Below are positions 43,748 to 55,661 of a stretch of 64,000 nucleotides of DNA, piece by piece (within the stretch, counting starts at the first letter, position 1; every line of letters begins with the position of its first letter). The notes beneath the pieces were generated by a model, which saw only the letters and a list, made by a program, of their open reading frames with translations, was not told the DNA's origin and did no database searches. The DNA is from Cannabis sativa (Eukaryota > Streptophyta > Magnoliopsida > Rosales > Cannabaceae): the NCBI RefSeq assembly GCF_029168945.1, contig NC_083604.1:69580211-69644210 (forward strand), written 5' to 3'. The position numbers and the translations under genes were made by a program.

Positions 43748-45295
43748 CTAGTGAGAGTACTCGTGCTACGCACGTGAGGTACTTTTAATTTTTCAAAAAT
43801 AATTATTTTAAAACGAGACATATTACTTATTAAAATAATAAAACTGAAATATACTGAAATAAACCTAAGAATATCAAATTAGGCAAAATACTCCAAATTG
43901 TACATAAAATTAAAACGAATCTTCATAAAAAATTAAGATTAAAATAAAAAATTAAGATAACTTAATTTAATTTTTATATGTTAAAATTTAAACTATATGT
44001 ATAAAGTACTGCAAGAAAAATACATGAATATTTCATCTCATTATTAATTTTAAAAAATCAAAATTACAAAATGTATTAATTTAAAAATATCAGTACATTT
44101 ATCACTTATAAATGGGGTTTTTTTTTTTTTTTTAAATAAAATGAAGAAGAAAAACACATATAATTAATGAACTTTGAATATACATTGAATTCTACCAATA
44201 TTTCAAAAAAAAAAAGACAATAATTTAACTTTTATATGTAAAAGTTTAAACTATATTACAAAATACTCTAAGAAAAATATATAAATTAGTTCATTAAATT
44301 ATTAATTTTTTTTAAAAAAAGAATCAAAATTATAAAATAATAATTTAAAAATATCAATACTATTCATCACTTATTAAATATATGTATCTCTATAAAAAAA
44401 TAGAACTCTAATCTATGTCTATTGTCATTTTTTATATAATTAAATTATATTTGAAAAATTATAATTATTCTTGCCATTAAATAAAAGGATATAATAGTAA
44501 TTAACAAAAAAATGAGTAACTTTTTTGTAATTTACTTTGAAATATAAATGGGGTTTTTTTTTTTTTTTAAATAAAATGAAAAATTATAAAATAATAATTT
44601 AAAAATATCAATACTATTCATCACTTATTAAATATATGTATCTCTATAAAAAAATAGAACTCTAATCTATGTCTATTGTCATTTTTTATATAATTAAATT
44701 ATATTTGAAAAATTATAATTATTCTTGCCATTAAATAAAAGGATATAATAGTAATTAACAAAAAAATGAGTAACTTTTTTGTAATTTACTTTGAAATATA
44801 AATGGGGTTTTTTTTTTTTTTTTAAATAAAATGAAGAAGAAAAACACATATAATTAATGAACTTTGAATATACATTGAATTCTACCAATATTTCAAAAAA
44901 AAAAAGACAATAATTTAACTTTTATATGTAAAAGTTTAAACTATATTACAAAATACTCTAAGAAAAATATATAAATTAGTTCATTAAATTATTAATTTTT
45001 TTAAAAAAAAGAATCAAAATTATAAAATAATAATTTAAAAATATCAATACTATTCATCACTTATTAAATATATGTATCTCTATAAAAAATAGAACTCTAA
45101 TCTATGTCTATTGTCATTTTTTATATAATTAAATTATATTTGAAAAATTATAATTATTCTTGCCATTAAATAAAAGGATATAATAGTAATTAACAAAAAA
45201 ATGAGTAACTTTTTTGTAATTTAATTTGAAAAGCCCAAAACACATTTGAAAAGCCCAAAACACATTCTCTCTTTTATAGAGTTATAGATTATAGA
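43748..45295 (-). mobile_element. Non-autonomous Helitron with internal tandem repeats (minus strand)
   Basis: On the minus strand the left end reads TCTATAATCTATAACTCTAT followed by AAAAGAGAG, a classic Helitron 5' start. The right end has a hairpin, CACGTGCGTAGCACGAG, then CTCTCACTAG at 43751-43748. The base after CTAG is C instead of the usual T, so the 3' edge may be altered. No Rep/helicase is encoded. The interior carries a large tandem repeat (44110-45235) and a small TTTGAAAAGCCCAAAACACA duplication at about 45226-45265. Confidence 0.7.
44110..45235. repeat. Long tandem repeat, about 440-bp unit, three copies
   Basis: AAATGGGGTTTTTTTTTT marks the start of copies at about 44111, 44548 and 44801. 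Copies one and three are about 435 bp and nearly the same by eye. Copy two is about 253 bp and jumps directly from AAATAAAATGA to AAAATTATAAAATAATAATT, a deletion of about 185 bp. Confidence 0.85.
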
Positions 45296-45557
45296 TATTT
45301 CTTATGTAATAATAATAAATATTAGATGGGACATAAAAATAAATAAATAAAAAGGTGGTTTATATACATGGTGATGTGGATGGTTGACTATGTTCCAGAA
45401 GAAAGTGGTGTGAGATGTACTCTTCTTCGTGACCTTGCTGTATCATAAACCTAATTATCTTAAATTAATTAAAAGTTTAAATTCGATTTCAGGCGGTTAA
45501 ATCAAAATTAAAAAAGTGTTTTGGACTCAAGAAAACGACGTCGTATCTTGTTGTCCA

Positions 45558-45565
45558 TATAAAAG
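45558..45565 (+). promoter_or_regulatory. Probable TATA box of the CRWN4-like gene
   Basis: TATAAAAG lies 300 bp before the chosen ATG and about 30 bp before the expected transcription start region, in a locally less AT-rich promoter. Confidence 0.55.
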
Positions 45566-45682
45566 CCACCCTGGATAGTAATGGTCTCCTCCTTGTCGTA
45601 TGGAATACAATACCAAAACTCACTCTCTTTTCAACTCAGTTCAAACAGTAAAAGAGATTGTCAGCGCAAAGCAGCCAAAAGC

Positions 45683-45683
<1 letters not shown>

Positions 45684-45717
<34 letters not shown>
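45684..45717 (+). repeat. (AG)n microsatellite in the 5' UTR
   Basis: Around 16 AG/GA dinucleotides lie about 140 bp before the CRWN4-like ATG, inside the probable 5' UTR. GA-rich leaders are common in plant genes. Confidence 0.85.
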
Positions 45718-45719
<2 letters not shown>

Positions 45720-45857
45720 AAGAGTAAAGAGAAAGAAAAGAGCTTGAAAATTTGGGGTTGATCAACATTCGAGGAGCACCGAATCAAAGAGAAAGAATCG
45801 GTGAGAGAAAGAAAAGAATCTAGGGTTTTTGGGTCGACGATCGGAGGCGGCCGTGAA

Positions 45858-48800
45858 ATGGCGACTCCGCAGTCAGAACGGCTACTGATGACTCCGAATT
45901 CAGCTAGGCCTCTTTCAATAACACCTGGCTCTAGGGTTTTGCAGCAGAGCCCTCTGGGTGATGAAACCATTTGGAAGCGTCTCAAAGAAGCTGGTTTTGA
46001 TGAGGAATCTATAAGACGCAGGGACAAAGCTGCTCTCATAGGCTATATTGCTAAGCTAGAAGCTGAGGTGTTTTTTTTTTTTTTTACCAAATATGAAGCT
46101 ATTTTTTTTTCTTCGGAATTTTTATTTTTGGTGGTCGAAGAATGTAGTTGATTTAGGAATTTTATTTTTTGAATGGCAAATAAATGTAGGGAAAAAATTA
46201 GTATGCTATACTATATTGTTTGTTAAGAGTTGAAAATTTAAACTCAGGTTGTTCGCTAGCCCCAATCCATTTTCTTTTATTTCTTTGATCTTGAGGATAA
46301 CAAACGGTTCTTCTAAGAGTTTGATTAGCATTACGTGTCCATTTCGATAAATTTTTGTAAATGTTGAAATCAGTACGTGTTGTTGGGTTTAATATCTCAA
46401 TTTAGATTAGTGTAACTGTACCGGGGATTATCCATGGTTCGATACCATATCCTATTTATTTTGCTATGTACTTTATTAAGTATTTATGCTTTATTTAGGT
46501 ATTTTTGTATGCATATTTGGAAGTACCTAAGAGTATATGTAACTATGTATTTTTTTGTATTTATACAGGTAGCACCTTTTCTTTTAACCACATTTAAATA
46601 TCTATAAGGCATTGCAGTTTCTCTTTGGAACACATGTATGATGTACCAAAAATCATGGAAAACAATTAAGTTTATTACTTATTTTTCAATTAGCATCATT
46701 TTAGGTTTCGTTTACTGTATAGTCAAGTTCGTTTTTTTTTATTTCCTTCTTTCTTTGCTTGGGTGTGCAGATGTCTTTGGCTTATGTGTTAAATAAATTC
46801 CAAAAGTGAAATGATTTTTCTTGACCTTAATTAATATGTTCATGGCTTGTGTGCGATAATAAACAATATTTTTTTCTATGTTTTTGGAAATTAAGAGAAA
46901 TATAGGCACATATGCATCTTTATGCCTATTTCTTTTGCTTACAATATTATTATCAGTCTATTATTCGATGTTCTGTAATCATAAAGTGATTGAGATGTAC
47001 ATGGATTTATGTTTAAATCTTTAATTATGATTTTACCTCATCGAATGTAGATTTTTGACCACCAATATCAAATGGGTCTTCTTATATTGGAAAAGAAAGA
47101 ATTGTCTTCCAACTATGAACAAATTAAAGCCTCTGCTGAAACAGCTGAAATATTGTCTAAGCGAGATCAAGCTTCACACATGTCCGCATTAGCTGAGGCA
47201 CGAAAGCGAGAGGATAAACTCAAGAAAGCAATAGGAGTAAAGGAAGAGTGCATAACAAGTGTAAGCTTTTTTGTCATTTTTTTAAGCGTTGATTTGCATA
47301 GTTGCATTGTTAATCATATCTGTTAGTTCTGTACATAATGCTATATATATGTGAATGTTGGTAGATTGAAAAGGCATTGCATGAAATGCGTGCTGAATCT
47401 GCGGAAACAAAAGTTGCGGCTGAGTGCAAATTAGCTGAAGCAAAGAGGATGATGGAAGATGCTCATAGTAAATTTACTGATGCCGAGGCAAAGCTGCAAG
47501 CAGCAGAGTCTTTACAGCTAGAAGCTAGTCGATACCGCAGTGTTGCTGAAAGAAAACTGCAGGAAGTTGAAGCCCGTGAAGATGACCTTAGGAGGCGTAT
47601 TGAAACATTCAAATTAGAGTATGGATTTCATTCTTTTTGTTTAAGTTTTTCTTCCTTGATTTATTAATATCATATATTATTATTACTTGAATCGCCCACC
47701 ATTGTTTTCATTTATCTTTCAATTTGGAAGTATTTTAATTTATTCATTTATTTTTTATTTCCTTCCATATAACAGTTGTGATGAAAAAGAAAGGGGAATC
47801 AGTCTTGAGAGGCTCTCTTTATGTGAAAGGAAAAAGTCTCTTCAGCAAGAACAAGATAGATTGTTTGAAGCACAAACTTTGTTAAGTCAGAGAGAAGATT
47901 ATATTTTCAGTCGATCTGAGAAGCTAGATCAACTTGAGAAAGAGTTAGAGAACACAAAAAGAGATATAAAGGAGCAGCGTAGAGCCTTAATTAATGAGAA
48001 ATCAAACTTAGAACTAACTGAAGTTTCCTTAAAGAAAAGAGAAGAGGTTCATTTACTCTTTATTCTTTTAATTTTTATTAGTGTTTATTGTAGGGTTACA
48101 AATTTATTTGTATTACATTTTGAGCTTTCCAAGAATATCAATGGAACATATTTTTGACTGTTTTCAGGCTCTAAGCAAGCGGCAAGCTTTGTTAAGTAAT
48201 AGAGAGCAAGAGTTAACTCTTTTACAGGAAAAACTTGCGAGCAAAGAATCTGTGAGTTTGCTATTTTCCTCATGCTTTAACCTTAAGATTTAGAACCATT
48301 CAGGTTATCAACATATATACTTCCTGCATTAACCTATCATTTATTACCATTGAATGAGGGGAGTTGGGTAAGGTGGGGGAAGAGGAAGAGTTAAACTACT
48401 ATTATTACTTCATCACCTGTCAATTAGCATTAAATTGATTATCTAATGGATTTTGCAGAATGAAATTCAAAAGGTTATTGCGAGCCATGAAGTTGATTTA
48501 AGAGCAAGAAAGTCTGCTTTTGATGCTGAGCTGGAGATCAAATGCAAAATAGTTGAAGATGAACTTGAGGCAAAAAGGCGTGCTTGGGAGTTGAGGGAGG
48601 TAGATCTTAATCAGCGTGAGGACCTTGTCCGAGAAAGGGAACATGACTTGGAAGTGCAGTCAAGGACATTGGTGGATAGGGAGAAAGAGGTTGCAGAGAT
48701 GTCAAAATGTCTTGATGAGAAAGAAAAAAGCTTGTCTGTTGAAGAGAAGGAGGTTGAGTTGAGCAAACTTCTTTTACAAAGAGAAAGAGAAGAGATTATC

Positions 48801-51263
48801 AAGATGAAGTTAGAGCTGAACAACTCTTTGAATTCACTTGAAGACAGAAAGAAACAACTTGATTGTGCCAAGGAAAAGTTTGAGAATCTGAAAACGGAAA
48901 CAAGTGAACTATCAACTCTAGAGACGAACCTAAAGGAAGAAATAGATTCAATCCGTGCTCAGAAACTAGAACTAATGGCTGAAGCAGATAAGTTGACTGC
49001 AGAGAAGGCAAAGTTTGAAGCAGAGTGGGAATTAATTGATGAGAAGAGAGAAGAACTACGGAAGGAAGCTGAGCGAGTGGCTGAAGAGAGAATGACCTTG
49101 TCCAAGTTTATTAAGGAGGAACGTGATAATCTCAGGCATGAGAAGGATGAAATGAGGGATCAATGCAAACGTGATGTAGAGTCACTTTGTCGTGAGCGAG
49201 AGGATTTCATGAATAAGATGGTACTTGAGCGATCTGAATGGTACAACAAGATGCAGCAAGAACGTGCAGATTTCTTACTTGACATTGAGATGCGACGGAG
49301 GGACTTGGAGAACTGTATCGATAAGAAGCATGAAGAATTAGAAAGTTCTTTGAGAGAGAAAGAGATGGTCTTTGAGTTGGAAAAGAAGAATGAACTTCAG
49401 CATGTTAACTCTCTCAAGGATAAAGTGGCGAAAGAGTTGGAACACGTTGCCTTAGAAATGAAAAGGCTTGAAGCAGAAAGAATAGAGATAAATTTGGAAC
49501 GGGAACAAAGGAACCAGGAATGGACTGAGCTAAATAATGCTATTGATGAACTTAAGGTGCAAAGGGAAAAATTGAAAAACCAGAGGGAGATGTTGCATGT
49601 TGACAGAGAAGAGATTCAGGCTCAAATTGAAGAGTTGAAGAAACTAGAGAGTATTAAAGCTGCCCTGGATAATATGGCCATGCTTGAGATGCAACGATCT
49701 GATTCAATATCCAATCGCAAAAGACTTTCTCGAAAGAAAAAACTAAGGCAGTCAACAGTTGCTCAAGATGGTGATATCAAATTTCAAAATGAAAATAATA
49801 TTGCTAACCATAGCAATGGATCTGATTCACCATCTAGTTTTAAATTAGATGTATTTTCTCCATCTAGGTCTGCTCGGTTCTCATGGATCAAAAAATGCTC
49901 TGATTTGATTTTCAGGCAGTCCTCTTCTGAGAAGCCTTCTTTGAAGTATGATGAGAGTGCCTTGATTTCTCACTATAAAGATGGCAGGTCTATGAGAAAA
50001 GAAAAGACCCAGAGTATTGTCAACGAAAGGCAATTGCATGGATATTCTTTTGGAGAACCTAAGGAGATAGTTGAAGTGCCTGCAGTAGGTGAGATTGCTG
50101 AAGGTATCAATGATTCTGAAGCTGAACTTAGTGAAGCTGTTGTTGAAAAGTGTGACCCCATGATTGCTCACCAAGATTTGCAGCCAAGGAGGAAACGAAG
50201 AGCTAACAAATCTTCTGACAATAATTTTGATCTACCAGTTGAGAAAAGAAGGCAAAATACTAAGAAAAGGAAGCAACAATATGATGGCGATGAAATTCCA
50301 TCCAAACAAATCACTATGAAGAGGTAAAAATAATTCATTTGAATTTAAATTCTTGTATTTTTCAAAAGAATATTTCAGTTTGAATACTAGTCAGTTTTAT
50401 GGTGGGTTTGTCACAGTATTTATATTTATATTTTTCTGGTGTAGTGCTACATCAGAGCAGCAAACGTTTAAACAAACTTGTGAAGGTGCTGAGGAGACAA
50501 CTGTATTAATTGTAGATAAAATCATTAATGTTTCTGAAGTGACTTGTGAAATTGTTGAAGCTGATCGTATCCATGAGGACAAATTAGAGCTCCATAAGTT
50601 TGTTGAAGAATCTAACCAGGATTTTCCCTCAGACAATGGAAAACAGGTAATCTAAGATGAATGCATGTCATTATCTTTTTATTCACATAGTATCACTGCA
50701 ATGTGATTCATGCTATATATACTTTCTTTCATTCTGTTCTTCAGTATATTATTAGACCCATAATCAGGACCAATATCACTATATACATCATCTCTTAAGT
50801 TTGAAACAGTTCATTTACAGCTTATGGGATTTTTTGCTTGGAATCTGCTTTCTCTATTTTCTTCTCATCTCTCCCTTTTATTCAAAATAAATTGTTATTA
50901 AAAAATATAATGCTGATTGAGCCATTGAAGTAAATAGTGTGAGTGAAATGCTGGGTTATAACTTAGGAATTTCCTTGTACAAAGCGTTTTCTTGTTTCCC
51001 TGCTGATACTTTTTTTTATCTTCTCATCTCTCTATTATCTTCTCATCTCTCCCTTTTATTCAATATAAATTGTTTTTTATATTGCTATCCTATATTAAAA
51101 ATATAATGCTTATTGAGCCATTAGAGTATATAGTGAGTGAAATGCAGGGTATAGCTTAGGAATTTCCTTGTTTCCTTGCTGATACTTGTTCTAGAACTAA
51201 TCGATTGTGTTTTATTTGCAGCCCCAGGAAGAAGATATCCCAGAACAATGTACAAAAGCTTAG
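45858..51263 (+). CDS. CRWN4: CROWDED NUCLEI 4 / NMCP2-like nuclear lamina protein
   Basis: Coding exons: 45858-46067, 47051-47260, 47365-47618, 47776-48046, 48168-48251, 48459-50323, 50445-50646 and 51222-51263. All have GT-AG borders and the joined length is 3138 nt, giving 1045 aa. The start MATPQSERLLMTPNS and the block DETIWKRLKEAGFDEESIRR match the conserved N-terminus of plant NMCP/CRWN proteins. Residues from about 60 to 760 form a very long charged coiled coil. A conserved SARFSWIKKCSDLIF segment follows, and basic clusters RRKRRANK and KKRKQQ at about 919-948 are likely nuclear localisation signals. CRWN proteins are plant lamina-like components at the nuclear periphery that control nuclear size and chromatin organisation; this copy fits the NMCP2 (CRWN4) branch. 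The ATG at 45858 is preferred over in-frame GTG codons upstream. Exon 6 could instead end at TAA 50325-50327 if the next intron is retained. Confidence 0.92.
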
Positions 51264-52640
51264 TGAGCATATGGTATAGACAAATCAATGAAGTCTTAAG
51301 AGGCGTATATTGCTTGAACTTGTGAAAATTATGGAAAAAGAAAGTTATATTACTACAAATACTTTCTGGTTTGCATTTCTTTTGCCGAGAAAAAGCAATA
51401 ATTGAGAAAATTTTAGCTTGTTAGTGTTAGTGAGATATATTATATATATTCTTTTAGTGCTACAAAGTTGACTGGTAGTGTGTTGGAGTGAAGCTAACTT
51501 TGTATATTGACTTGGTTGGTGAGTGTGTTTTGGGGAGTTTGATATGTTGTATATGCGTGGTTCTTTTAGTCTTTGTGTTTGTAAGTGGTGTTTTTCTCTT
51601 TACAAGGAGCAGACATAGAGTTTGGGATCTTCTTTTCTTTTTTTATCTTAATGATGAGGGTGTGGTGCCTTATTTGATTTGGCCTTTTTGCTTGTTCTTG
51701 CGCGTGTTTGCAACAATTGACATTAACAATTACACTGTAAAAACCATTGCATTGACATGGGTGACTCATAAATTATATCATTCATGTTAAACCATTGAGA
51801 ACATACCACTAATCTTCATCTTTACTGGCATTTACAACTTACAAGCGACTGCTTATTTCTCGTGTCGGTTAATTTTTTGTTTTTAAAAATATTCTCTGCC
51901 CTATTTAGGATTTGACAAACAAAATGGGGTTTTATTGATGAATGCAAAATTGATTATGTTTTTTTACCATCTCCAACATGAAAACATTTCCCAAAAAAAA
52001 AAAAAAAATCTTCTACATGTAAAGGATGCCAATGTACGGTCGGTCAGCTCAGGAGGCCTTATTTAACAAGAATTGAAGTTACCTCATAAACCCAACCTTT
52101 GTGATAAAAGAGCAAGAAGTAGATCTAGTTGCTCAACTCAACTCCAAATAAGTAAAACAAGTAAGTTGAATCATGATGATTACGCTGAGTAAGCTCCTAT
52201 TTAATTTGACACTCTTCCCCAAAAGTTTGGATCTTGACAAGAGAATGATTTATTACATTTTTTGAATGACAAGATATTCAGATACTTTTTTCTCTAATTT
52301 TATTTAAGAATTTGATCATCTCTATTTCTTTCTTCTCCATTTTTTCTAAAATAAATTTTTTAATTAAACAAATTCTATGTTAATTTAAATTTACACTAAT
52401 TTTATTGGGTTGTTAGTAACCATTCATTAAATCTAACACACGAAACAAATGTGATTAATAAATTACAAAATGTTTTTTATTTTTAGAACAAATTTTAATT
52501 ATTCAATAAATTAAAATTTAGACAAATCAACTACAATCCATTTCTTTAGATTTAATAGAGTTTTTTTCATACAAAATTGTTGATTTTTGTTTTGTTTTTT
52601 TTCTTTTTTTTCATAAATCAAGCTCACTTGGTAGCTTAAG
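51264..52640. other. CRWN4-like 3' UTR and intergenic DNA
   Basis: Probable 3' UTR follows the TAG at 51261-51263, for perhaps 200 bp. Later ORFs such as 51488-51790 are T-rich with leucine/phenylalanine-rich translations and no recognisable domain. Nothing else identified. Confidence 0.45.
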
Positions 52641-53700
52641 TGCAATGCTTTGAATTACTTATTGTTTTTACTGTTGTTGTGATAAATTTAACACGCAAAT
52701 ATACGTATCATTTACAAGTATTAATAATGAAAGTAAAGTATTATTCCCATAAAGACTGTAACTAGGTATCAATCAATTAAATTCTTGTTTCTATTTGGTA
52801 ATCAAATAGATAGATTTTGAAACTAAATAAACTAAACAAAAATCAAATAAAACAAACAAATAAAAGAGGTTTAACAATGGATATAAATTTAGGGATATGA
52901 TTTCAATTGTATTGACTGCCCAATTATTAAAACTTATTAACCGTTCTTCTTCCTCTTATATGATGACAAATTATAAATTAACCTAAACTCACATCTATGA
53001 GATAGTACAACAAACAATTGGCATTAAGCAATAATCTAAAAACCATATAAGCTATGTGAATACTTTCGTTTCACATCAAAACCTATGTTTATTTATTTAG
53101 AGTATTCCTAACATTCACTTTTCAGATTTCAATTAACTAATATTAACTCATGAAAATAATGTCAGACAATATCCATCAAAATCTAAATTGGGATTTTAGC
53201 TCATAATCAAATTCATAATCAAATTAAACGTCAACATCAACATAGAAAATAAAAGAGAATGAGAAAGAAACTAGTTTGGGATTGTCACGGATCGTCAACC
53301 TCTCGCTCCAATCTTCTTCTTCTTCTTTTCTAGGATTTTGTTTCTGCCTCCTTTGGCTCTCTTTTTATTTTTTAAACCCTCTTTTGCTTTAAAAAAAGAA
53401 TTTTCAGCCAAAACACGCGAAAAAGATAAAAAAATCTCGTCTTTCTTCGATGACAGCGCGACGATGCTAATAATGGGCGTCGCGGCGCCTGGAGCAACTT
53501 CAACACTCCATTTTCCCTTTGTAAGACCCCGTTGTGGCGCCTTGGAGGTGCAATTAGTGTCGCAATGCTAGTTTTGGGCACTGCGGCACTTGACACTTTT
53601 CTACTTCGACCTCTCTCAGTAAAATGCACATAACTTTTGCATACAAAGTCTAAATGAGCTGATTCAAGATGCATTTAAAATCTGAGAAAGAGCTCTAAAA
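52640..53700. mobile_element. Worn LTR-like remnant
   Basis: TAACACGCAAATATACGTAT and AGTATTATTCCCATAAAGAC near 52690-52760, and GCATACAAAGTCTAAATGAG near 53638, are phrases I associate with long plant retrotransposon LTRs. A GC-richer patch (53440-53600) lies between. No paired LTR, primer site or coding domain is visible, so class and borders remain open. Confidence 0.35.
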
Positions 53701-53898
53701 CTTTTATTTTTTGATATTTTCTAAAATATGAACAAAACGTGGTTGAATTTCTACTTGAAGTTTCGGCTATATTTTTCTTCCAAAGTTCTCTATGTTATAA
53801 ATTACCGTATTTTCAATATTTGACCAATTTTCACATTATGAGTGTCAAAAATTTGAAATCAAAGAAAATAAGCGTAATTCTATTTCAAAAACTAGTCT

Positions 53899-54901
53899 AT
53901 TTCAAAGGGAAATTTGATTTTCTATACTTAAAAAATTAATTTTTTTTTATACTAATACATTTTACACTACAAAAAATATGACATTTTTTTCAAAACCCCA
54001 AAAGTACCCCCCTCATAACTCAAACACTCTCTCTCTTCCTCTCACTGAAAACGAATGAAAAAAAAAAAGGCCCAGGTCCGATGGTCGGACCATGGGGTCC
54101 GATGGGGTCCGACCATCGGACCGCTCTCTCTCTTCCTCTCTTTGAAAACGAATGAAAAAAAAAAAAAAGCAGTACTTGTTTCACTCCTTCAGCCGGCACC
54201 AGAAGCTTTTGAACTTGATGACCTCATTTTAATATCAGAAGGGAAAGTTGTGTACCATGGCCCTCGTGATCACGTTCTTGAATTTTTTGAGGATTGTGGG
54301 TTAAAGTGTCCAGAAAGGAAAGGAGTAGTTGATTTTTTCCAAGAGGCCAGCACTACAATCATATAATTTTTATATTTTATATCTAAAATCTGATTTTATA
54401 GTCTGTAAATAACATACATATTTAACCCTTGTACAGGTAATCTCCAAGAAAGATCAAGAGCAATACTGGCACTCCACGGAGAAAGCAATACTGTAATCGA
54501 ATGGAAAAAAAAAAAGGCAGTGGTCCGATGGTCGGACCATAGGTCCGACCAATATCGGACCCATGGTCCGACCATCGACCACCGCCTTTTTTTTTTTTTT
54601 TTTTTTTTTTCATTCCTTTTCAGAGAGAGGAATAGAGAGAGTGGTCCGATGGTCGGACCATGGGGTCCGATGGGTCTGATTGGTCGGACCCCATGGTCTG
54701 ACCATCGCACCTGGGCTTTTTTTTTTTTTTTTTTTTTTCATTCGTTTTCAGAGAGAGGAAGAGAGAGAGTGTTTGAGTTATGAGGGGGTATTTTTGGGGT
54801 TTTGAAAGAAGTGTCATATTTTTTGTAGTGTAAAATGTATTAGTTTTTAAAAAAAAAATTTAAGTTTTGTAAATATAGAAAATCAGATTTCCCATTTCAA
54901 A
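53899..54901 (+). mobile_element. Long-TIR DNA transposon carrying ABCG gene pieces (Pack-MULE-like)
   Basis: Inverted repeats begin GGGAAATTTGATTTTCTATA at 53907 and, on the minus strand, GGGAAATCTGATTTTCTATA at 54893. They stay alignable for about 200 bp or more through CTAATACATTTTACACTACA and AACTCAAACACTCTCTCT to AAAACGAATGAAAAAA. The 8-bp word ATTTCAAA flanks both ends (53899-53906, 54894-54901). Long TIRs plus host exon cargo suggest a Mutator-like non-autonomous element, although 9 bp is the usual MULE duplication. Between the arms are GGTCCGATGGTCGGACC palindromes and fragments of an ABCG/PDR transporter gene. No transposase is encoded. Confidence 0.75.
54172..54494 (+). pseudogene. 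ABCG (PDR-type) transporter fragment: two exon parts with their intron
   Basis: The first part (54172-54345) encodes [20 protein letters not shown], then [20 protein letters not shown] and [14 protein letters not shown]. This is the segment after the Walker B/H-loop region of the first nucleotide-binding domain in full-size plant ABCG (PDR) transporters. The second part (54437-54494) encodes VISKKDQEQYWHS, its direct continuation in that family. They are separated by 91 bp with a normal 3' splice site (TTGTACAG) and a changed donor (GAG then GCCAG). Membrane domains, Walker motifs and the rest are missing. PDR pumps export terpenoids and other metabolites; this piece cannot. The retained intron points to DNA-level capture. 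FELDDL lacks one residue relative to the usual FDLFDDI. Confidence 0.85.
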
Positions 54902-55209
54902 AACTAGTATTTAAGAAGAAAATAGATACTAAAAATACTCTAAACATTAGGCTAAAAATAGCTTAACAACGGTATATCATGTAATTTCTACCTAAAAAGA
55001 ATTATTAATTCTATATGAAAAAGGGACAATACCATTCAATTGATAAAAAGAAAATGAATGATAAAAGACGAAGATAAGTTAAAGTGATAAAAGTAGTTTC
55101 AAAATAAGAGTTCTTTCTGTTTGTCACTTTTAGCACCAAACTTATAAACAATTGGTATGTTTGGTGACAAAAAATTAAATAAGTTTATAATTTAAATAAA
55201 AATATTAAA

Positions 55210-55361
55210 GGACACTCATGGTGTTTAGCACTCTTTAAAGTATAATATTGTTATTAGTGCAATTCAATATCATGTCCTACTTATTTTATTTTAATAAATA
55301 TTATAAAAAATTACTAACTAATTATAAAGTGACACTTCAGTGCTATGCACCACGAGTGCCT
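55210..55361. mobile_element. Small MITE, about 152 bp
   Basis: The left end GGACACTCATGGTGTTTAGC and the right end, read in reverse, GGCACTCGTGGTGCATAGCA are imperfect inverted repeats of about 22 bp that continue weakly inside. No coding content; target duplication not clear. Confidence 0.65.
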
Positions 55362-55661
55362 CTCACGGTCTCACCTACCCAAAACCTCAACCCTACCTAC
55401 AAAACATGAGGGAAAATTAAAATAAGTTTGACTAAAAATTACTCTCTAATTTGCATTTAAAACTTGAGCAACCCTTTAAATTTAGTCGGACCTATTTTAA
55501 ATCAATATGACTTGGGTGAGTTCTTTTTTTTTTACCACATAGATATAGGTGTTTGCAATGATGCAAAAGTGTAAGGTCACACATCATTACTCAATAAAAA
55601 TAAAAATGAAAGACTCAAAAGTAGGTGAAATTTATATCAAGTTTAGAACTTTTAGTTCTTA

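Noticed and set aside
45801..45857. Upstream in-frame start of the CRWN4-like protein
   Set aside because: The codon at 45801 is GTG, and the conserved N-terminus begins at the ATG at 45858, which is a normal plant start.
50325..50327. TAA as the normal end of the CRWN4-like protein
   Set aside because: The TAA overlaps a good splice donor, and two further exons join in frame to an ordinary stop. Kept as an intron-retention alternative only.
51488..51790. 100-aa ORF after CRWN4-like gene
   Set aside because: Hydrophobic low-complexity translation of T-rich DNA directly after a 3' UTR; no start context or homologous motif recognised.
53974..54832. CACTA transposon, because CACTACAAAAAATATGACA is present in inverted orientation at both sides
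   Set aside because: The inverted similarity continues outward past CACTAC to GGGAAATTTGATTTTC and an 8-bp duplication flanks that outer limit, so CACTAC is internal to a longer TIR.
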